From assembly GCF_000718095.1 (NCBI RefSeq), contig NZ_JOEI01000027.1, forward strand, positions 62,001-126,000: 64,000 nt of DNA, given 5' to 3'. Below the pieces are notes generated by a model. The model ran no database searches, was not told where the DNA came from, and worked only from the letters and a program-made list of their open reading frames with translations. Below are positions 25,975-34,748 of this stretch, piece after piece. The position numbers and the translations under genes were made by a program. Origin of the DNA: Streptomyces scopuliridis RB72 (GTDB lineage: Bacteria > Actinomycetota > Actinomycetes > Streptomycetales > Streptomycetaceae). Position 1 is the stretch's first letter, and the number at the start of each line of letters is the position of its first letter.

Positions 25975-27183
25975 GTGACCACGCTGCCGGAGGCATCGAT
26001 GCCGGTACCGGCCTTCGATCCCGCGGACGCCGGCCCACCCTGCGCCTACGCCCGGCTGCGCGAGGAGCAGCCGATCGTCAGAGCCCTGATGCCCAACGGC
26101 GAATCGGGCTGGCTCATCAGCCGCCATGCGGACGTACGCGCCGCCTTCGCCGATCCCCGGCTCATCAGGCCGCTGCTGTCCGCCTGGCCCCCGCGCGAGG
26201 GGGCCGATGCCCCGCCGCCGTGTCTGCCGACGTTCCTGGAGATGACCGGCGAGCACCACAGCCGGGTCCGCCGCAGTGTGCTGCCGCTGTTCGGCCGGCG
26301 TCGCCTGGAGTTCATGGCTCCCAGGATCCGGGCGATGGCGGAGGAACTCGTCGATTCCATGGTGGCCGCGGGGACCGGCGCCGACCTCGTGGCCGCCTTC
26401 ACCGAGCCGCTGCCGCTGAGGGTGCTGTGCGGGACGGTGGGCCTGCCGTACGAGGACCGCGACACCTATCTGCCGCACACCCTCACGCTCCTGAGCGCGT
26501 CCGGCCTGGACATGGAGGACATCCTGGCGGCCCTGTACGCGCTCCAGGACTACGCGTCCGGCCTCATCGCCCGCAGGGAGGGTGCCGGCGGTGGTGACGA
26601 CTACATCAGTCTGCTGCTGGCGGAGAGCCGCCGCGCCGGCAGTGAACTGGTGCGCGACGACATCGTCAGCTTCGTGGTCACCATGCTCATGGCCGGCTAC
26701 AAGACCAACATCCAGCACCTGGGCAACGCCCTGCTCACGCTGCTCACCCATCCCGACCAGATGCGGCGGCTGCGCGAGCGGCCGGACGGCATGGACACGG
26801 CGGTGGAGGAACTGCTGCGGTACGTGCCGCTGATGAACGCGATCAACGTCCTGGTGGCGGAGGAGGACTTCACCCTGCACGGCCGGCACATCCGCGCCGG
26901 GGACGCGGTGGTCCCGGTCGTCGCGTCCGCCAACCACGACCCGGCCGCGTTCGACGATCCCGCGCGACTCGACCTCACGCGCAGCCCCAACCCGCACGTC
27001 GCGTTCGGGCACGGCCCGCACTACTGCACCGGTGCTCATCTGACCCGGCTCCAACTGTCCGTCGCCCTGCGGGTGCTGCTGGACCGCCTGCCCGGCCTCG
27101 CCCTCGCCGAACCGGCGGATTCCCTTCCGTGGGACGAGACGACGCCCTTGCGTGCCCCGGCCCGCCTGCCGGTGCGCTGGTGA
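25975..27183 (+). CDS. Cytochrome P450 (first of a tandem pair)
   Basis: This soluble bacterial P450 has 402 aa. The heme loop FGHGPHYCTGAHLTR places the Cys ligand at about residue 351, the ExxR motif is EELLR, and GEHHSRVRRSVLPLFGRRR is the C-helix region. The I-helix reads MLMAGYKTN: the Thr is present but the usual acidic residue before it is Lys (about residue 243). The GTG follows AAGGAG by 8 nt. The second P450 starts about 45 nt after its stop. No ferredoxin gene is adjacent, so electrons must come from elsewhere. Secondary-metabolite tailoring is the usual role of such enzymes. Confidence 0.92.
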   Translation: MTTLPEASMPVPAFDPADAGPPCAYARLREEQPIVRALMPNGESGWLISRHADVRAAFADPRLIRPLLSAWPPREGADAPPPCLPTFLEMTGEHHSRVRRSVLPLFGRRRLEFMAPRIRAMAEELVDSMVAAGTGADLVAAFTEPLPLRVLCGTVGLPYEDRDTYLPHTLTLLSASGLDMEDILAALYALQDYASGLIARREGAGGGDDYISLLLAESRRAGSELVRDDIVSFVVTMLMAGYKTNIQHLGNALLTLLTHPDQMRRLRERPDGMDTAVEELLRYVPLMNAINVLVAEEDFTLHGRHIRAGDAVVPVVASANHDPAAFDDPARLDLTRSPNPHVAFGHGPHYCTGAHLTRLQLSVALRVLLDRLPGLALAEPADSLPWDETTPLRAPARLPVRW

Positions 27184-27227
27184 CCCATCACCCTTCCGCG
27201 ACCCGTACGAGAAAGGTCCCGCCGACC

Positions 27228-28424
27228 GTGCCCGCGACCGAAGAAGATCTCCTGCCGCACTACCCCTTCAGCGATCGCGGCGACCGGCTCGCGCCCGAGC
27301 TGCGCGACCTCCAGCGCCGGTGCCCCGTGGCCAGGGTGCGGACGAACGCCGGCGGCGAGGCGTGGCTCGTCACCGGCTACGAGCCGGCCCAGCACGTCCT
27401 GCGGGAGCGGAAGTTCGCCCGGTCCGCGCTCGCCGGTCCTGATGGCCCCACTCAGGACGCCCCGATCCTGGCCCCCGAGCTGCTGGACGCCATGGGTTAT
27501 CTCCAGCGCGCCGGGCTGCGCGACGAGGTGCTGAAGGCCCTCGGCCGGGCCCAGCCCTGCCTCCCCGCCGAGTGGGTCGCCCAGGTCACCCGGGAAGGGC
27601 TGGACGCCATGGTGGAGGCCGGGGGCCCGGGCGATCTCCAGCACCACTTCGCCGAATGGGTCGCCGCGCGGTGCATGTGCCGCACCCTCGGTCTGCCCTT
27701 CGAGGACCGGCACTGGCTCGCCGAACGTGCCGACCTCGACCTGACCATGGTGACGCCCACGAACGAGGAGCTGGCCCGCAACTGGGAAGAGCTCCGGCTG
27801 TACATGCACCAGCACATCACCGCCCGTCCCGCCGAGCCGCGCGGGCTGCTGGACCGCCTCGCCGACCTCAACGACCGCCGACGCGGCCTGGACGACAAGC
27901 AGCTCTCCAACATCGCGGCCCTCCTCTTCGTCACCAGCTACGAGGACTTCGCCAGCTTCCTCGGCGTGGCGGCCGTCCATCTCCTCCAGTACCCCGAGGT
28001 GATCGACGGCCTGCGCGCCCGTCCGGACACGATGCCGCAGTGCGTCGAGGAGCTGCTGCGCCACGGGGTCGTGCTGGGCAACGCCATCCCCCGCTTCGTC
28101 ACCCAGGACGACAAACTCGGCGACGTGTCCGTGAAGGAGGGGGATCTGATCCTGCTCTCCCTCGACGCGGTCAACTACGACCCCGACGCCTTTCCCCGTC
28201 CCGGCAGCTTCGATCCCGCCCGCTCGCCAAATCCCCATCTGCGCTTCGGCTATGGACGCCACCACTGCCCGGGCGCCCATCTCGTCCGCCGTCAGTCCGA
28301 GACCGCGTTCGCCACGCTCCTGGAGCACCTTCCCGGCATCCGCCTCGCGGTCCCCGCCGACGAAGTCCCCTGGGTGCCCAACAGGATGGCCATCATGCCC
28401 GCCGCCGTGCCCGTCATGTGGTGA
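27228..28424 (+). CDS. Cytochrome P450 (second of a tandem pair)
   Basis: This P450 of about 398 aa has the heme loop FGYGRHHCPGAHLVRR (Cys near residue 347) and EELLRH for ExxR. The I-helix reads LLFVTSYEDFAS. Aligned to AGxET, the Glu is kept but the catalytic Thr is replaced by Asp (about 240). The GTG at 27228 has a weak GAAAGG 11 nt upstream. An in-frame GTG at 27180 would overlap the first P450's stop by 4 nt and would couple the two. The pair is certainly co-transcribed. Loss of the Thr suggests altered oxygen activation or a non-oxygenase reaction (inference). Confidence 0.88.
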   Translation: MPATEEDLLPHYPFSDRGDRLAPELRDLQRRCPVARVRTNAGGEAWLVTGYEPAQHVLRERKFARSALAGPDGPTQDAPILAPELLDAMGYLQRAGLRDEVLKALGRAQPCLPAEWVAQVTREGLDAMVEAGGPGDLQHHFAEWVAARCMCRTLGLPFEDRHWLAERADLDLTMVTPTNEELARNWEELRLYMHQHITARPAEPRGLLDRLADLNDRRRGLDDKQLSNIAALLFVTSYEDFASFLGVAAVHLLQYPEVIDGLRARPDTMPQCVEELLRHGVVLGNAIPRFVTQDDKLGDVSVKEGDLILLSLDAVNYDPDAFPRPGSFDPARSPNPHLRFGYGRHHCPGAHLVRRQSETAFATLLEHLPGIRLAVPADEVPWVPNRMAIMPAAVPVMW

Positions 28425-28464
28425 CAGTCCGCCCACTGCACCCGCCCACTACACTCACGGTCCC

Positions 28465-29397
28465 GTGGCACACAGACACCGCACCCCGCCGCCCTCGCCC
28501 CTCCCCCAGCGGGACGGCATCGATCCCGTCCGGCTGCGGCTGCCGCCGGACGAGGCCGGGGCGTGGCCGACCGTACGGGATCATCTGGTCGCGCGGTTCG
28601 GGGATGCCATCGGGGCCGGGCGGGTCGACTCGATGCTGCGGGAGGGGCGGTTCGTCGGGGTGGACGGGCCGGTGGGGGCGGCGGAGCCGTATGCCGCCGG
28701 GCGGTACGTGTGGTTCCACCGGGACTTCGCCGCCGAGGAGCCGGTGCCGTTCGGGATCGGGATCGTGTACCGCGACGAGCGGATCGTCGTCGCCGACAAG
28801 CCGCACTTCCTGGCCACCACCCCGCGCGGACGGCATATCACCGAGACCGCGCTGGCGCGGCTGCGGCGGGATCTCGGGCTGCCCGAGTTGCAGCCCGCGC
28901 ACCGGCTCGACCGGCTCACCGCCGGGCTCACGCTCTTTGTCGTACGGGCCGGGGACCGGGGCGCGTACCAGACGCTGTTCCGGGACCGGCTGGTGCGCAA
29001 GGAGTACGAGGCGGTCGCGCCGTACGATCCCGCCGTGGCGCTGCCGGTGACCGTGCGCGGCCGGATCGAGAAGGAGCGTGGAGTGCTGGCCGCTCGGGAG
29101 GTCCCTGGCGAGCCGAATGCCGAGAGCCGGATCGAACTGGTGGAGCGGCGGGGCGGGTTCGGCCGGTACCGGCTGCTGCCGGCCACCGGCCGAACCCATC
29201 AGCTGCGGGTCCATATGAACCGTCTGGGGCTGCCGATCCTGAACGATCCGGTGTATCCCGTTGTCCGGGCGGAAGGCCCTGACGCCTACGAATCGCCGCT
29301 CCAACTCCTCGCGAAGGTACTGGAGTTCACCGATCCGGTGACGGGCGAGCCGTACCGGTTCGAGAGCCGGCTCACCCTGTCTCAGTGGCCGCGCTGA
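28465..29397 (+). CDS. RluA family pseudouridine synthase
   Basis: This protein of about 310 aa has the pseudouridine synthase core. The active-site Asp is in AHRLDRLTAGL, preceded by VYRDERIVVADKPHFLATTP and followed by GRYRLLPATGRTHQLRVHMN and GLPILNDPVYP. The N-terminal third, including MLREGRFVGVDGP, resembles an S4-like region. It should isomerise uridine in rRNA or tRNA; the site is unknown. The GTG at 28465 is the best start in a frame that is open further upstream, with little ribosome-site support. Its 3' end overlaps the convergent MBL gene by 16 nt. Confidence 0.88.
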   Translation: MAHRHRTPPPSPLPQRDGIDPVRLRLPPDEAGAWPTVRDHLVARFGDAIGAGRVDSMLREGRFVGVDGPVGAAEPYAAGRYVWFHRDFAAEEPVPFGIGIVYRDERIVVADKPHFLATTPRGRHITETALARLRRDLGLPELQPAHRLDRLTAGLTLFVVRAGDRGAYQTLFRDRLVRKEYEAVAPYDPAVALPVTVRGRIEKERGVLAAREVPGEPNAESRIELVERRGGFGRYRLLPATGRTHQLRVHMNRLGLPILNDPVYPVVRAEGPDAYESPLQLLAKVLEFTDPVTGEPYRFESRLTLSQWPR

Positions 29398-30011
29398 ATC
29401 CACTCCGCCAGCTGGGGCGCCTCGGCGCCGATGGTGGTCGTATCGCCGTGTCCCGTACGGACCACCGTCTCCGGCGGCAGACCGAGCAGCCGGTCGCGGA
29501 TCGAGTCGATGATCGTCGGGAAGTGCGAGAACGACCGGCCGGTGGCGCCGGGGCCGCCCTGGAAGAGCGTGTCGCCGGTGAAGACCGATGACAGCTCGGG
29601 GGCGTACAGGCAGACCGCGCCTGGGGCGTGCCCTGGGGTGTGGAGCACGGTCAGGGTGGTGCCCGCGACCGTGAGCGTGGAGCCGTCGGTCAGCTCGCCG
29701 TCCGGGATCTGCTCGGGGTACGTCTGCTTCCAGAGCGGCAGATCGTCGTGGTGCAGCAGCACGGGCGCGCCGGTGGCGGCGGCGAGGGCCGGCGCGGCGT
29801 CGATGTGGTCGTTGTGCGCGTGGGTGCAGACGATGGCGCGCAGCGTCCGGCCGCCGAGCGCGTCCTCGATGGCCGCGGCGTCATGGGCGGCGTCGATGAC
29901 GATCGCCTCGGAGTCGTCGCCGACGATCCAGACATTGTTGTCGACGTCCCAGGTGCCGCCGTCGAGGGAGAAGGTGCCGGAGGTGACGAGATGGTCGATG
30001 CGGACGGTCAT
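29382..30011 (-). CDS. MBL fold metallo-hydrolase linked to mycothiol-dependent formaldehyde oxidation
   Basis: This metallo-beta-lactamase fold hydrolase of 209 aa has the metal motif THAHNDHIDAAP, a later HTPGHAPGAVCLY, the bridging Asp in FTGDTLFQGGPG, and VRTGHGDTTTIG. It starts [19 protein letters not shown]. Its ATG overlaps the stop of the mycothiol dehydrogenase gene (TGATG), so the two work together. By position it likely hydrolyses a mycothiol thioester such as S-formylmycothiol (inference from context). Confidence 0.9.
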   Translation of the reverse strand: MTVRIDHLVTSGTFSLDGGTWDVDNNVWIVGDDSEAIVIDAAHDAAAIEDALGGRTLRAIVCTHAHNDHIDAAPALAAATGAPVLLHHDDLPLWKQTYPEQIPDGELTDGSTLTVAGTTLTVLHTPGHAPGAVCLYAPELSSVFTGDTLFQGGPGATGRSFSHFPTIIDSIRDRLLGLPPETVVRTGHGDTTTIGAEAPQLAEWIQRGH

Positions 30012-31096
30012 CAGAACACCACCACGGAACGCAGGACATCGCCTTCGTGCATCCGGGCGAACGCCTTCTCGACATCGCCGAGTCCGATGGTCTCGGTGAC
30101 GAACGCGCCGAGGTCGATCCGGCCCTGCTGGTGCAGGTCGATGAGCATCGGGAAGTCGCGGGACGGCAGACAGTCGCCGTACCAGGAGGACTTGAGGGAG
30201 CCGCCGCGGCCGAAGACGTCGATCAGCGACAGTTCGAGCGTCATCTCGGGGGTGGGGACACCGACCAGGACGACCGTCCCGGCCAGATCGCGGGCGTAGA
30301 AGGCCTGCTTGTACGTCTCCGGGCGGCCGACCGCCTCGATGACGACATCCGCGCCGAACCCGCCGGTCAGTTCGCGGATCGCCTCGACGGGGTCGGTGGA
30401 GCGGGAGTTGACGGTGTGGGTGGCGCCCATCGACTTCGCCGTCTCCAGCTTGCGGTCGTCGATGTCGACGGCGATGATCCGGGCCGCGCCCGCGAGGCGC
30501 GCGCCGACGATCGCCGCGTCACCGACACCACCGCAGCCGATGACCGCGACCGAGTCGCCGCGGCCGACCTGGCCGGTGTTGATCGCGGCGCCGATGCCCG
30601 CCATCACACCGCAGCCGAGCAGCCCGGCGACGGCCGGGGAGACGCTCGGGTCGACCTTGGTGCACTGGCCCGCCGCGACGAGGGTCTTCTCGGCGAAGGC
30701 GCCGATGCCGAGCGCCGGGGAGAGCTCCGTGCCGTCGGTCAGTGTCATCTTCTGGGCGGCGTTGTGGGTGTTGAAGCAGTACTGGGGCCGTCCGCGCAGA
30801 CAGGCCCGGCAGTTCCCGCACACCGCACGCCAGTTGAGGATCACGAAGTCGCCGGGCGCGACATCGGTGACTCCCTCGCCGACCGACTCGACCACGCCCG
30901 CGGCCTCATGGCCGAGGAGGAAGGGGAAGTCGTCGTTGATGCCGCCCTGCTTGTAGTGCAGATCCGTGTGGCAGACGCCGCACGCCTGCACCTTCACCAC
31001 GGCCTCGCCGGGACCGGGGTCCGGTACGACGATCGTCTCGACCCGCACCGGCTCGTTCTTGCCGGGGGCGACGACCCCCTGCACCTGCTGCGCCAT
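30011..31096 (-). CDS. S-(hydroxymethyl)mycothiol dehydrogenase
   Basis: This zinc-dependent class III-like alcohol dehydrogenase has 361 aa. The catalytic zinc ligands are in [15 protein letters not shown] and GHEAAG, and the structural zinc cysteines in [15 protein letters not shown]. The NAD-binding fold has [19 protein letters not shown] and VDIDDRK. The pattern [20 protein letters not shown] is typical of the mycothiol-dependent enzyme that oxidises the formaldehyde-mycothiol adduct. It fits with mshC elsewhere in the window. It forms an operon with the MBL hydrolase and lies 132 bp downstream of gntR on the same strand. Confidence 0.93.
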   Translation of the reverse strand: MAQQVQGVVAPGKNEPVRVETIVVPDPGPGEAVVKVQACGVCHTDLHYKQGGINDDFPFLLGHEAAGVVESVGEGVTDVAPGDFVILNWRAVCGNCRACLRGRPQYCFNTHNAAQKMTLTDGTELSPALGIGAFAEKTLVAAGQCTKVDPSVSPAVAGLLGCGVMAGIGAAINTGQVGRGDSVAVIGCGGVGDAAIVGARLAGAARIIAVDIDDRKLETAKSMGATHTVNSRSTDPVEAIRELTGGFGADVVIEAVGRPETYKQAFYARDLAGTVVLVGVPTPEMTLELSLIDVFGRGGSLKSSWYGDCLPSRDFPMLIDLHQQGRIDLGAFVTETIGLGDVEKAFARMHEGDVLRSVVVF

Positions 31097-31228
31097 TGCC
31101 AGGACCTGCCTTTCCTCACACCGTCACACGCTCGGACGCTCACACACCGAACGTTCCGTCATCCCCCACTATCCCGTGCCGAAGCGCCCTCCCGTGCCGC
31201 AGCGCGCGCGGTCGCGGGCAGGTGCGTG

Positions 31229-31930
31229 TCAGGGGGCCAGTACGTCCAGTTCCTCCAGGGCGCCGACGGCGATCTCCCTGGTGAGTTCCTCGGCGCGGAC
31301 GGCGTCGCCCTCCCGTACCGCCTCGGCGACCTGGACGTGCAGGGTCACGGCGGCCGGGTCCGGGTCGTCGAACATCACCTGGTGGTGCGTACGGCCGGTG
31401 AGGACCTCCGCGACCACATCGCCGAGCCGGGCGAACATCTCGTTGCCCGACGCGTTCAGCACCACCCGGTGGAAGGCGATGTCATGGACGAGGTACTCCT
31501 CCAGCCGGCGGCCCCGGGAGGTCGCGACCATGCCGAGCGCCTGCTCGGTGAGAGCGGCGCACTGGTCGGGCGTGGCGTGCCGGGCGGCGAGCCCCGCCGC
31601 GACCGGTTCGACCGCGGAGCGCAGCACGGTCAGCGAGCGCAGCTGACGGGGCCGGTCGGAGCCGGCGAGGCGCCAGCGGATGACGCGCGGATCGTAGACG
31701 TTCCACTCCTCGGTGGGGCGTACGGTCACGCCCACCCGGCGCCGGGACTCCACCAGATGCATGGATTCGAGGACGCGGACCACCTCGCGGACGACGGTGC
31801 GCGAGACGTCGAAGCGCTGGGCCACCTCGTCCGTGCGCACCACACTGCCCTGCGGGTACTCGCCCGCGGTGATGGCGAGGCCGAGAGTGTCCAGCACACG
31901 GGTATGCAAGCCCCGGCCTTCAGTGGTCAT
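31229..31930 (-). CDS. gntR: FadR/GntR family regulator, probable gluconate repressor
   Basis: This regulator of 233 aa has an N-terminal winged helix (VLDTLGLAITAGEYPQGSVV, then VAQRFDVSRTVVREVVRVLE). The C-terminal helical FCD ligand domain carries metal-type His residues in VHDIAFHRVVLNASGN. It is divergent from gluconokinase and gluconate permease, as in S. coelicolor, where a GntR of this type represses the neighbouring gluconate genes (from memory). The shared 154-bp region contains an inverted repeat TTARGTACGAC that could be its operator. Confidence 0.9.
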   Translation of the reverse strand: MTTEGRGLHTRVLDTLGLAITAGEYPQGSVVRTDEVAQRFDVSRTVVREVVRVLESMHLVESRRRVGVTVRPTEEWNVYDPRVIRWRLAGSDRPRQLRSLTVLRSAVEPVAAGLAARHATPDQCAALTEQALGMVATSRGRRLEEYLVHDIAFHRVVLNASGNEMFARLGDVVAEVLTGRTHHQVMFDDPDPAAVTLHVQVAEAVREGDAVRAEELTREIAVGALEELDVLAP

Positions 31931-31962
31931 GGGACAACCCTACGGGGCGCACCCCTCGAAGA

Positions 31963-32009
31963 TTAAGTACGACGTTTACATCACAGCCTCTTGAATAAGT
32001 CGTACCTAA
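31963..32009. promoter_or_regulatory. Candidate GntR operator (near-perfect inverted repeat)
   Basis: TTAAGTACGAC at 31963-31973 and GTCGTACCTAA at 31999-32009 are inverted copies with one mismatch in 11. They lie between the divergent gntR and gntK genes. The GTACGAC core resembles half sites of FadR-type GntR regulators. The spacing of 36 bp between centres allows either one bridged dimer pair or two separate sites. Confidence 0.5.
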
Positions 32010-32084
32010 TAGGTTTCAGTAGCGCGACGGCCCGATGCCCGGGACGGACTGAAGCCGATGTCGAGGAAGACAGCGAGGCATGCG

Positions 32085-32594
32085 ATGAGCACCCCCCACG
32101 TCGTCGTGGTGATGGGCGTGGCAGGAACCGGCAAGACCACGGTCGGCCCCCTGCTCGCCGCCGCACTGGGCGTCCCGTACGCCGAGGGCGACGATTTCCA
32201 TCCGCCGGAGAACATCGCGAAGATGTCCGCCGGCATTCCGCTCGGCGACGCTGACCGCCGGCCGTGGCTGGACGCCATCGGGGCCTGGGCGCACGGCAGG
32301 GCCGGGCTCGGCGGTGTGGTGAGCAGCTCCGCGCTCAAGCGCGCCTACCGGGACCGGCTGCGGTCGGCCGCGCCGGGCGCCGTCTTCCTCCACCTCACCG
32401 GCGACCGGCCGTTGATCGAACACCGGATGTCGGAGCGCAAGGGGCACTTCATGCCCACCGCGCTGCTGGACTCGCAGTACGCCGCCCTGGAGAACCTGGG
32501 CGCGGACGAAGCGGGCGTGGCCGTCGATGTGTCCGGTACCCCCGAAGAAATCACCGACCGGGCCGTCGCCGCGCTGCGCCGGCTCGAAAGCTGA
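32085..32594 (+). CDS. gntK: Gluconokinase
   Basis: This 169-aa P-loop kinase phosphorylates gluconate to 6-phosphogluconate. Walker A is VVMGVAGTGKTTVGPLLA, followed by EGDDFHPPENIAKMSAGIPL and the substrate/lid segment SERKGHFMPTALLDSQYAAL, all diagnostic of GntK. The ATG at 32085 is preceded by GAGG; an ATG nine codons upstream is possible. Gluconate permease follows 11 nt downstream, forming a two-gene operon divergent from gntR. Confidence 0.94.
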   Translation: MSTPHVVVVMGVAGTGKTTVGPLLAAALGVPYAEGDDFHPPENIAKMSAGIPLGDADRRPWLDAIGAWAHGRAGLGGVVSSSALKRAYRDRLRSAAPGAVFLHLTGDRPLIEHRMSERKGHFMPTALLDSQYAALENLGADEAGVAVDVSGTPEEITDRAVAALRRLES

Positions 32595-32605
32595 AGGAAG
32601 TTCCC

Positions 32606-34012
32606 GTGACTCCCGTGACCAGTCTCAGTGTCGAGACGCTGGCAGCGGACGCAGCCGAGCCGATCACCTCGGCGGGCAACGCGCAGCTGGGTATAGCGGT
32701 TCTCGCCGGTATAGCCGTCATCGTCCTGCTCATCACCGTCTTCAAACTCCATGCCTTTCTGGCCCTGACCCTCGGCTCGCTGGCGCTCGGCGCCTTCGCG
32801 GGCGCCCCGCTGGACAAGGTCATCACCAGCTTCACCGCCGGCCTCGGCTCCACGGTCGCGGGGGTGGGCGTACTGATCGCGCTCGGCGCGATCCTCGGCA
32901 AGCTGCTCGCCGACTCCGGCGGCGCCGACCAGATCGTCGATACGATCCTCGCCAAGGCGAGCGGGCGCGCCATGCCGTGGGCGATGGTCCTGATCGCCTC
33001 GGTGATCGGGCTGCCGCTCTTCTTCGAGGTCGGGATCGTGCTGCTGATCCCGGTCGTCCTGCTGGTCGCCAAACGCGGCAACTACTCCCTGATGCGGATC
33101 GGTATCCCGGCGCTGGCCGGGCTCTCCGTGATGCACGGTCTGATCCCGCCGCACCCCGGGCCGCTGGTCGCGATCGACGCCGTCGGTGCCAACCTCGGTG
33201 TCACGCTGGCGCTCGGGGTGGTCGTCGCCATCCCGACCGTGATCATCGCGGGCCCGCTGTTCTCCCGGTACGCCGCGCGCTGGGTGGACATCCCGGCCCC
33301 CGACAAGATGGTGCCGCAGCGCACCTCGGACGATCTGGAGACCCGGCCGAGCTTTGTCGCGACCGTCTCCACCGTGCTGCTGCCGGTCGTGCTGATGCTG
33401 GGCAAGGCGCTCGTGGACATCGTCGTGGACGATCCCGAGAACACCGTCCAGCGCGTGGCGGATGTCGTCGGCTCCCCGCTGATCGCGCTGCTCGCCGCCG
33501 TGCTCGTCGGCATCTTCACGCTGGGCCGCGCGGCCGGGTTCACCAAGGACCGGATCTCCTCGACCGTCGAGAAGTCGCTCGCCCCGATCGCGGGCGTGCT
33601 GCTGATCGTCGGCGCCGGCGGTGGCTTCAAGCAGACGCTGATCGACTCGGGCGTGGGCCAGATGGTCCTGGAATTCTCCAAGGACTGGTCGATCCCCGCC
33701 CTGCTGCTGGCCTGGCTGATCGCGGTGGCGATCCGGCTGGCGACCGGCTCGGCGACCGTGGCGACCATCTCGGCGGCCGGTCTGGTGGCACCGCTCGCGG
33801 CCGACATGTCGACGACGCACGCGGCGCTGCTGGTGCTGGCGATCGGCGCGGGCTCGCTCTTCTTCAGCCATGTGAACGACGCCGGGTTCTGGCTGGTGAA
33901 GGAGTACTTCGGGATGAGCGTCGGCCAGACGCTGAAGACCTGGTCGGTGATGGAGACCATCATCTCCGTGGTCGGCCTCGGCTTCGTGCTGCTGCTCTCG
34001 CTGGTGTTGTAG
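32606..34012 (+). CDS. gntP: Gluconate:H+ symporter
   Basis: This polytopic membrane protein of 468 aa belongs to the GntP family. Characteristic segments are LGAILGKLLADSGGADQIVD, GLPLFFEVGIVLLIPVVLLV, SVMHGLIPPHPGPLVAID, and near the end LFFSHVNDAGFWLVKEYFGM. About 12-14 hydrophobic segments can be counted. The GTG at 32606 is 5 nt after GAAGGAAG, which overlaps the gntK stop. The frame is open further upstream inside gntK but has no support there. It imports gluconate for GntK and the pentose phosphate pathway. Confidence 0.93.
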   Translation: MTPVTSLSVETLAADAAEPITSAGNAQLGIAVLAGIAVIVLLITVFKLHAFLALTLGSLALGAFAGAPLDKVITSFTAGLGSTVAGVGVLIALGAILGKLLADSGGADQIVDTILAKASGRAMPWAMVLIASVIGLPLFFEVGIVLLIPVVLLVAKRGNYSLMRIGIPALAGLSVMHGLIPPHPGPLVAIDAVGANLGVTLALGVVVAIPTVIIAGPLFSRYAARWVDIPAPDKMVPQRTSDDLETRPSFVATVSTVLLPVVLMLGKALVDIVVDDPENTVQRVADVVGSPLIALLAAVLVGIFTLGRAAGFTKDRISSTVEKSLAPIAGVLLIVGAGGGFKQTLIDSGVGQMVLEFSKDWSIPALLLAWLIAVAIRLATGSATVATISAAGLVAPLAADMSTTHAALLVLAIGAGSLFFSHVNDAGFWLVKEYFGMSVGQTLKTWSVMETIISVVGLGFVLLLSLVL

Positions 34013-34073
34013 GCGCATCACTTCGGGTGTCGCAGCAGCGGCGCCCCGGATCCCCGCGTCCGGGCGGGGCGGG

Positions 34074-34748
34074 TCACTCCTCTTTCCACCGGGGGTGCTC
34101 CCGCTCCGCCCAGGCGCGGTCCACCGTCCCGGTGCGCATCCCGCGCCGCGCCTGCGGATCGCCGTACGCCATCCCGAGGTGCCCGAGGAGTACGACGCCG
34201 ATGGCGAGGGCCAGCCAGTCGTGGACGAAGGTGGCGCTCGTACGCCACAGGACCGGCGCGAGGCCGGTGAACCACATGAGCAGGCCGGTGCCGAGCATCA
34301 CCAGCACGGCGCCCGCGATCCACCCCGCGTAGAGCTTCTGCCCGGCGTTGAACTTGCCCGCCGGGCGCGCCTCGGGACGGGCGTCGCGCCGTCGTACCGC
34401 GCGCAGCCACTCCTTGTCGTACGGCAGGAACCGGTTGAGCCGGCGCAGATCGGCGCGCAGCGCGCGGGAGCCGAGGCCGAGCAGGAGGGGTCCGGGCAGC
34501 AGCAGCCCCGACCACTCGTGGAGCGTCACGACGAGAGCGCGGCGGCCGACGAGTTCGGCGAGCTGGGGTACGTAGAGACAGCCCGCGGTGGCCACGCACA
34601 GCAGCATCAGCGCGCCGGTGGCGCGGTGCACCCAGCGCTCCGCCCGGCTGAAGCGCCGTATCCGCCCGCCTGCGCCGGGGGACGGGCGCTCAGACAGTGG
34701 GGGTGTCGCCCCGGCCGTTGGACCGGCCGACCCAGGCGTCGACGTCAT
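34074..34748 (-). CDS. Cytochrome b/b6 domain membrane protein
   Basis: This protein of 224 aa has four membrane segments and His residues suited to b-heme binding: SRAERWVHRATGALMLLC, VTLHEWSGLLLPGPLLLG, IAGAVLVMLGTGLLMWFTG and TFVHDWLALAIGVVLLGHLG. This is the pattern of formate dehydrogenase gamma subunit-type cytochromes. The start lies inside the preceding molybdenum oxidoreductase gene (59-nt overlap), behind GGAGGAG. The two probably form a membrane-anchored redox pair passing electrons between quinones and the molybdenum enzyme. Confidence 0.88.
   Translation of the reverse strand: MTSTPGSAGPTAGATPPLSERPSPGAGGRIRRFSRAERWVHRATGALMLLCVATAGCLYVPQLAELVGRRALVVTLHEWSGLLLPGPLLLGLGSRALRADLRRLNRFLPYDKEWLRAVRRRDARPEARPAGKFNAGQKLYAGWIAGAVLVMLGTGLLMWFTGLAPVLWRTSATFVHDWLALAIGVVLLGHLGMAYGDPQARRGMRTGTVDRAWAEREHPRWKEE

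Noticed and set aside
25975..28424. Core of a larger secondary-metabolite gene cluster
   Set aside because: No polyketide synthase, NRPS, terpene synthase or peptide precursor is seen around the two P450s. The neighbours are a DMT transporter and a pseudouridine synthase.
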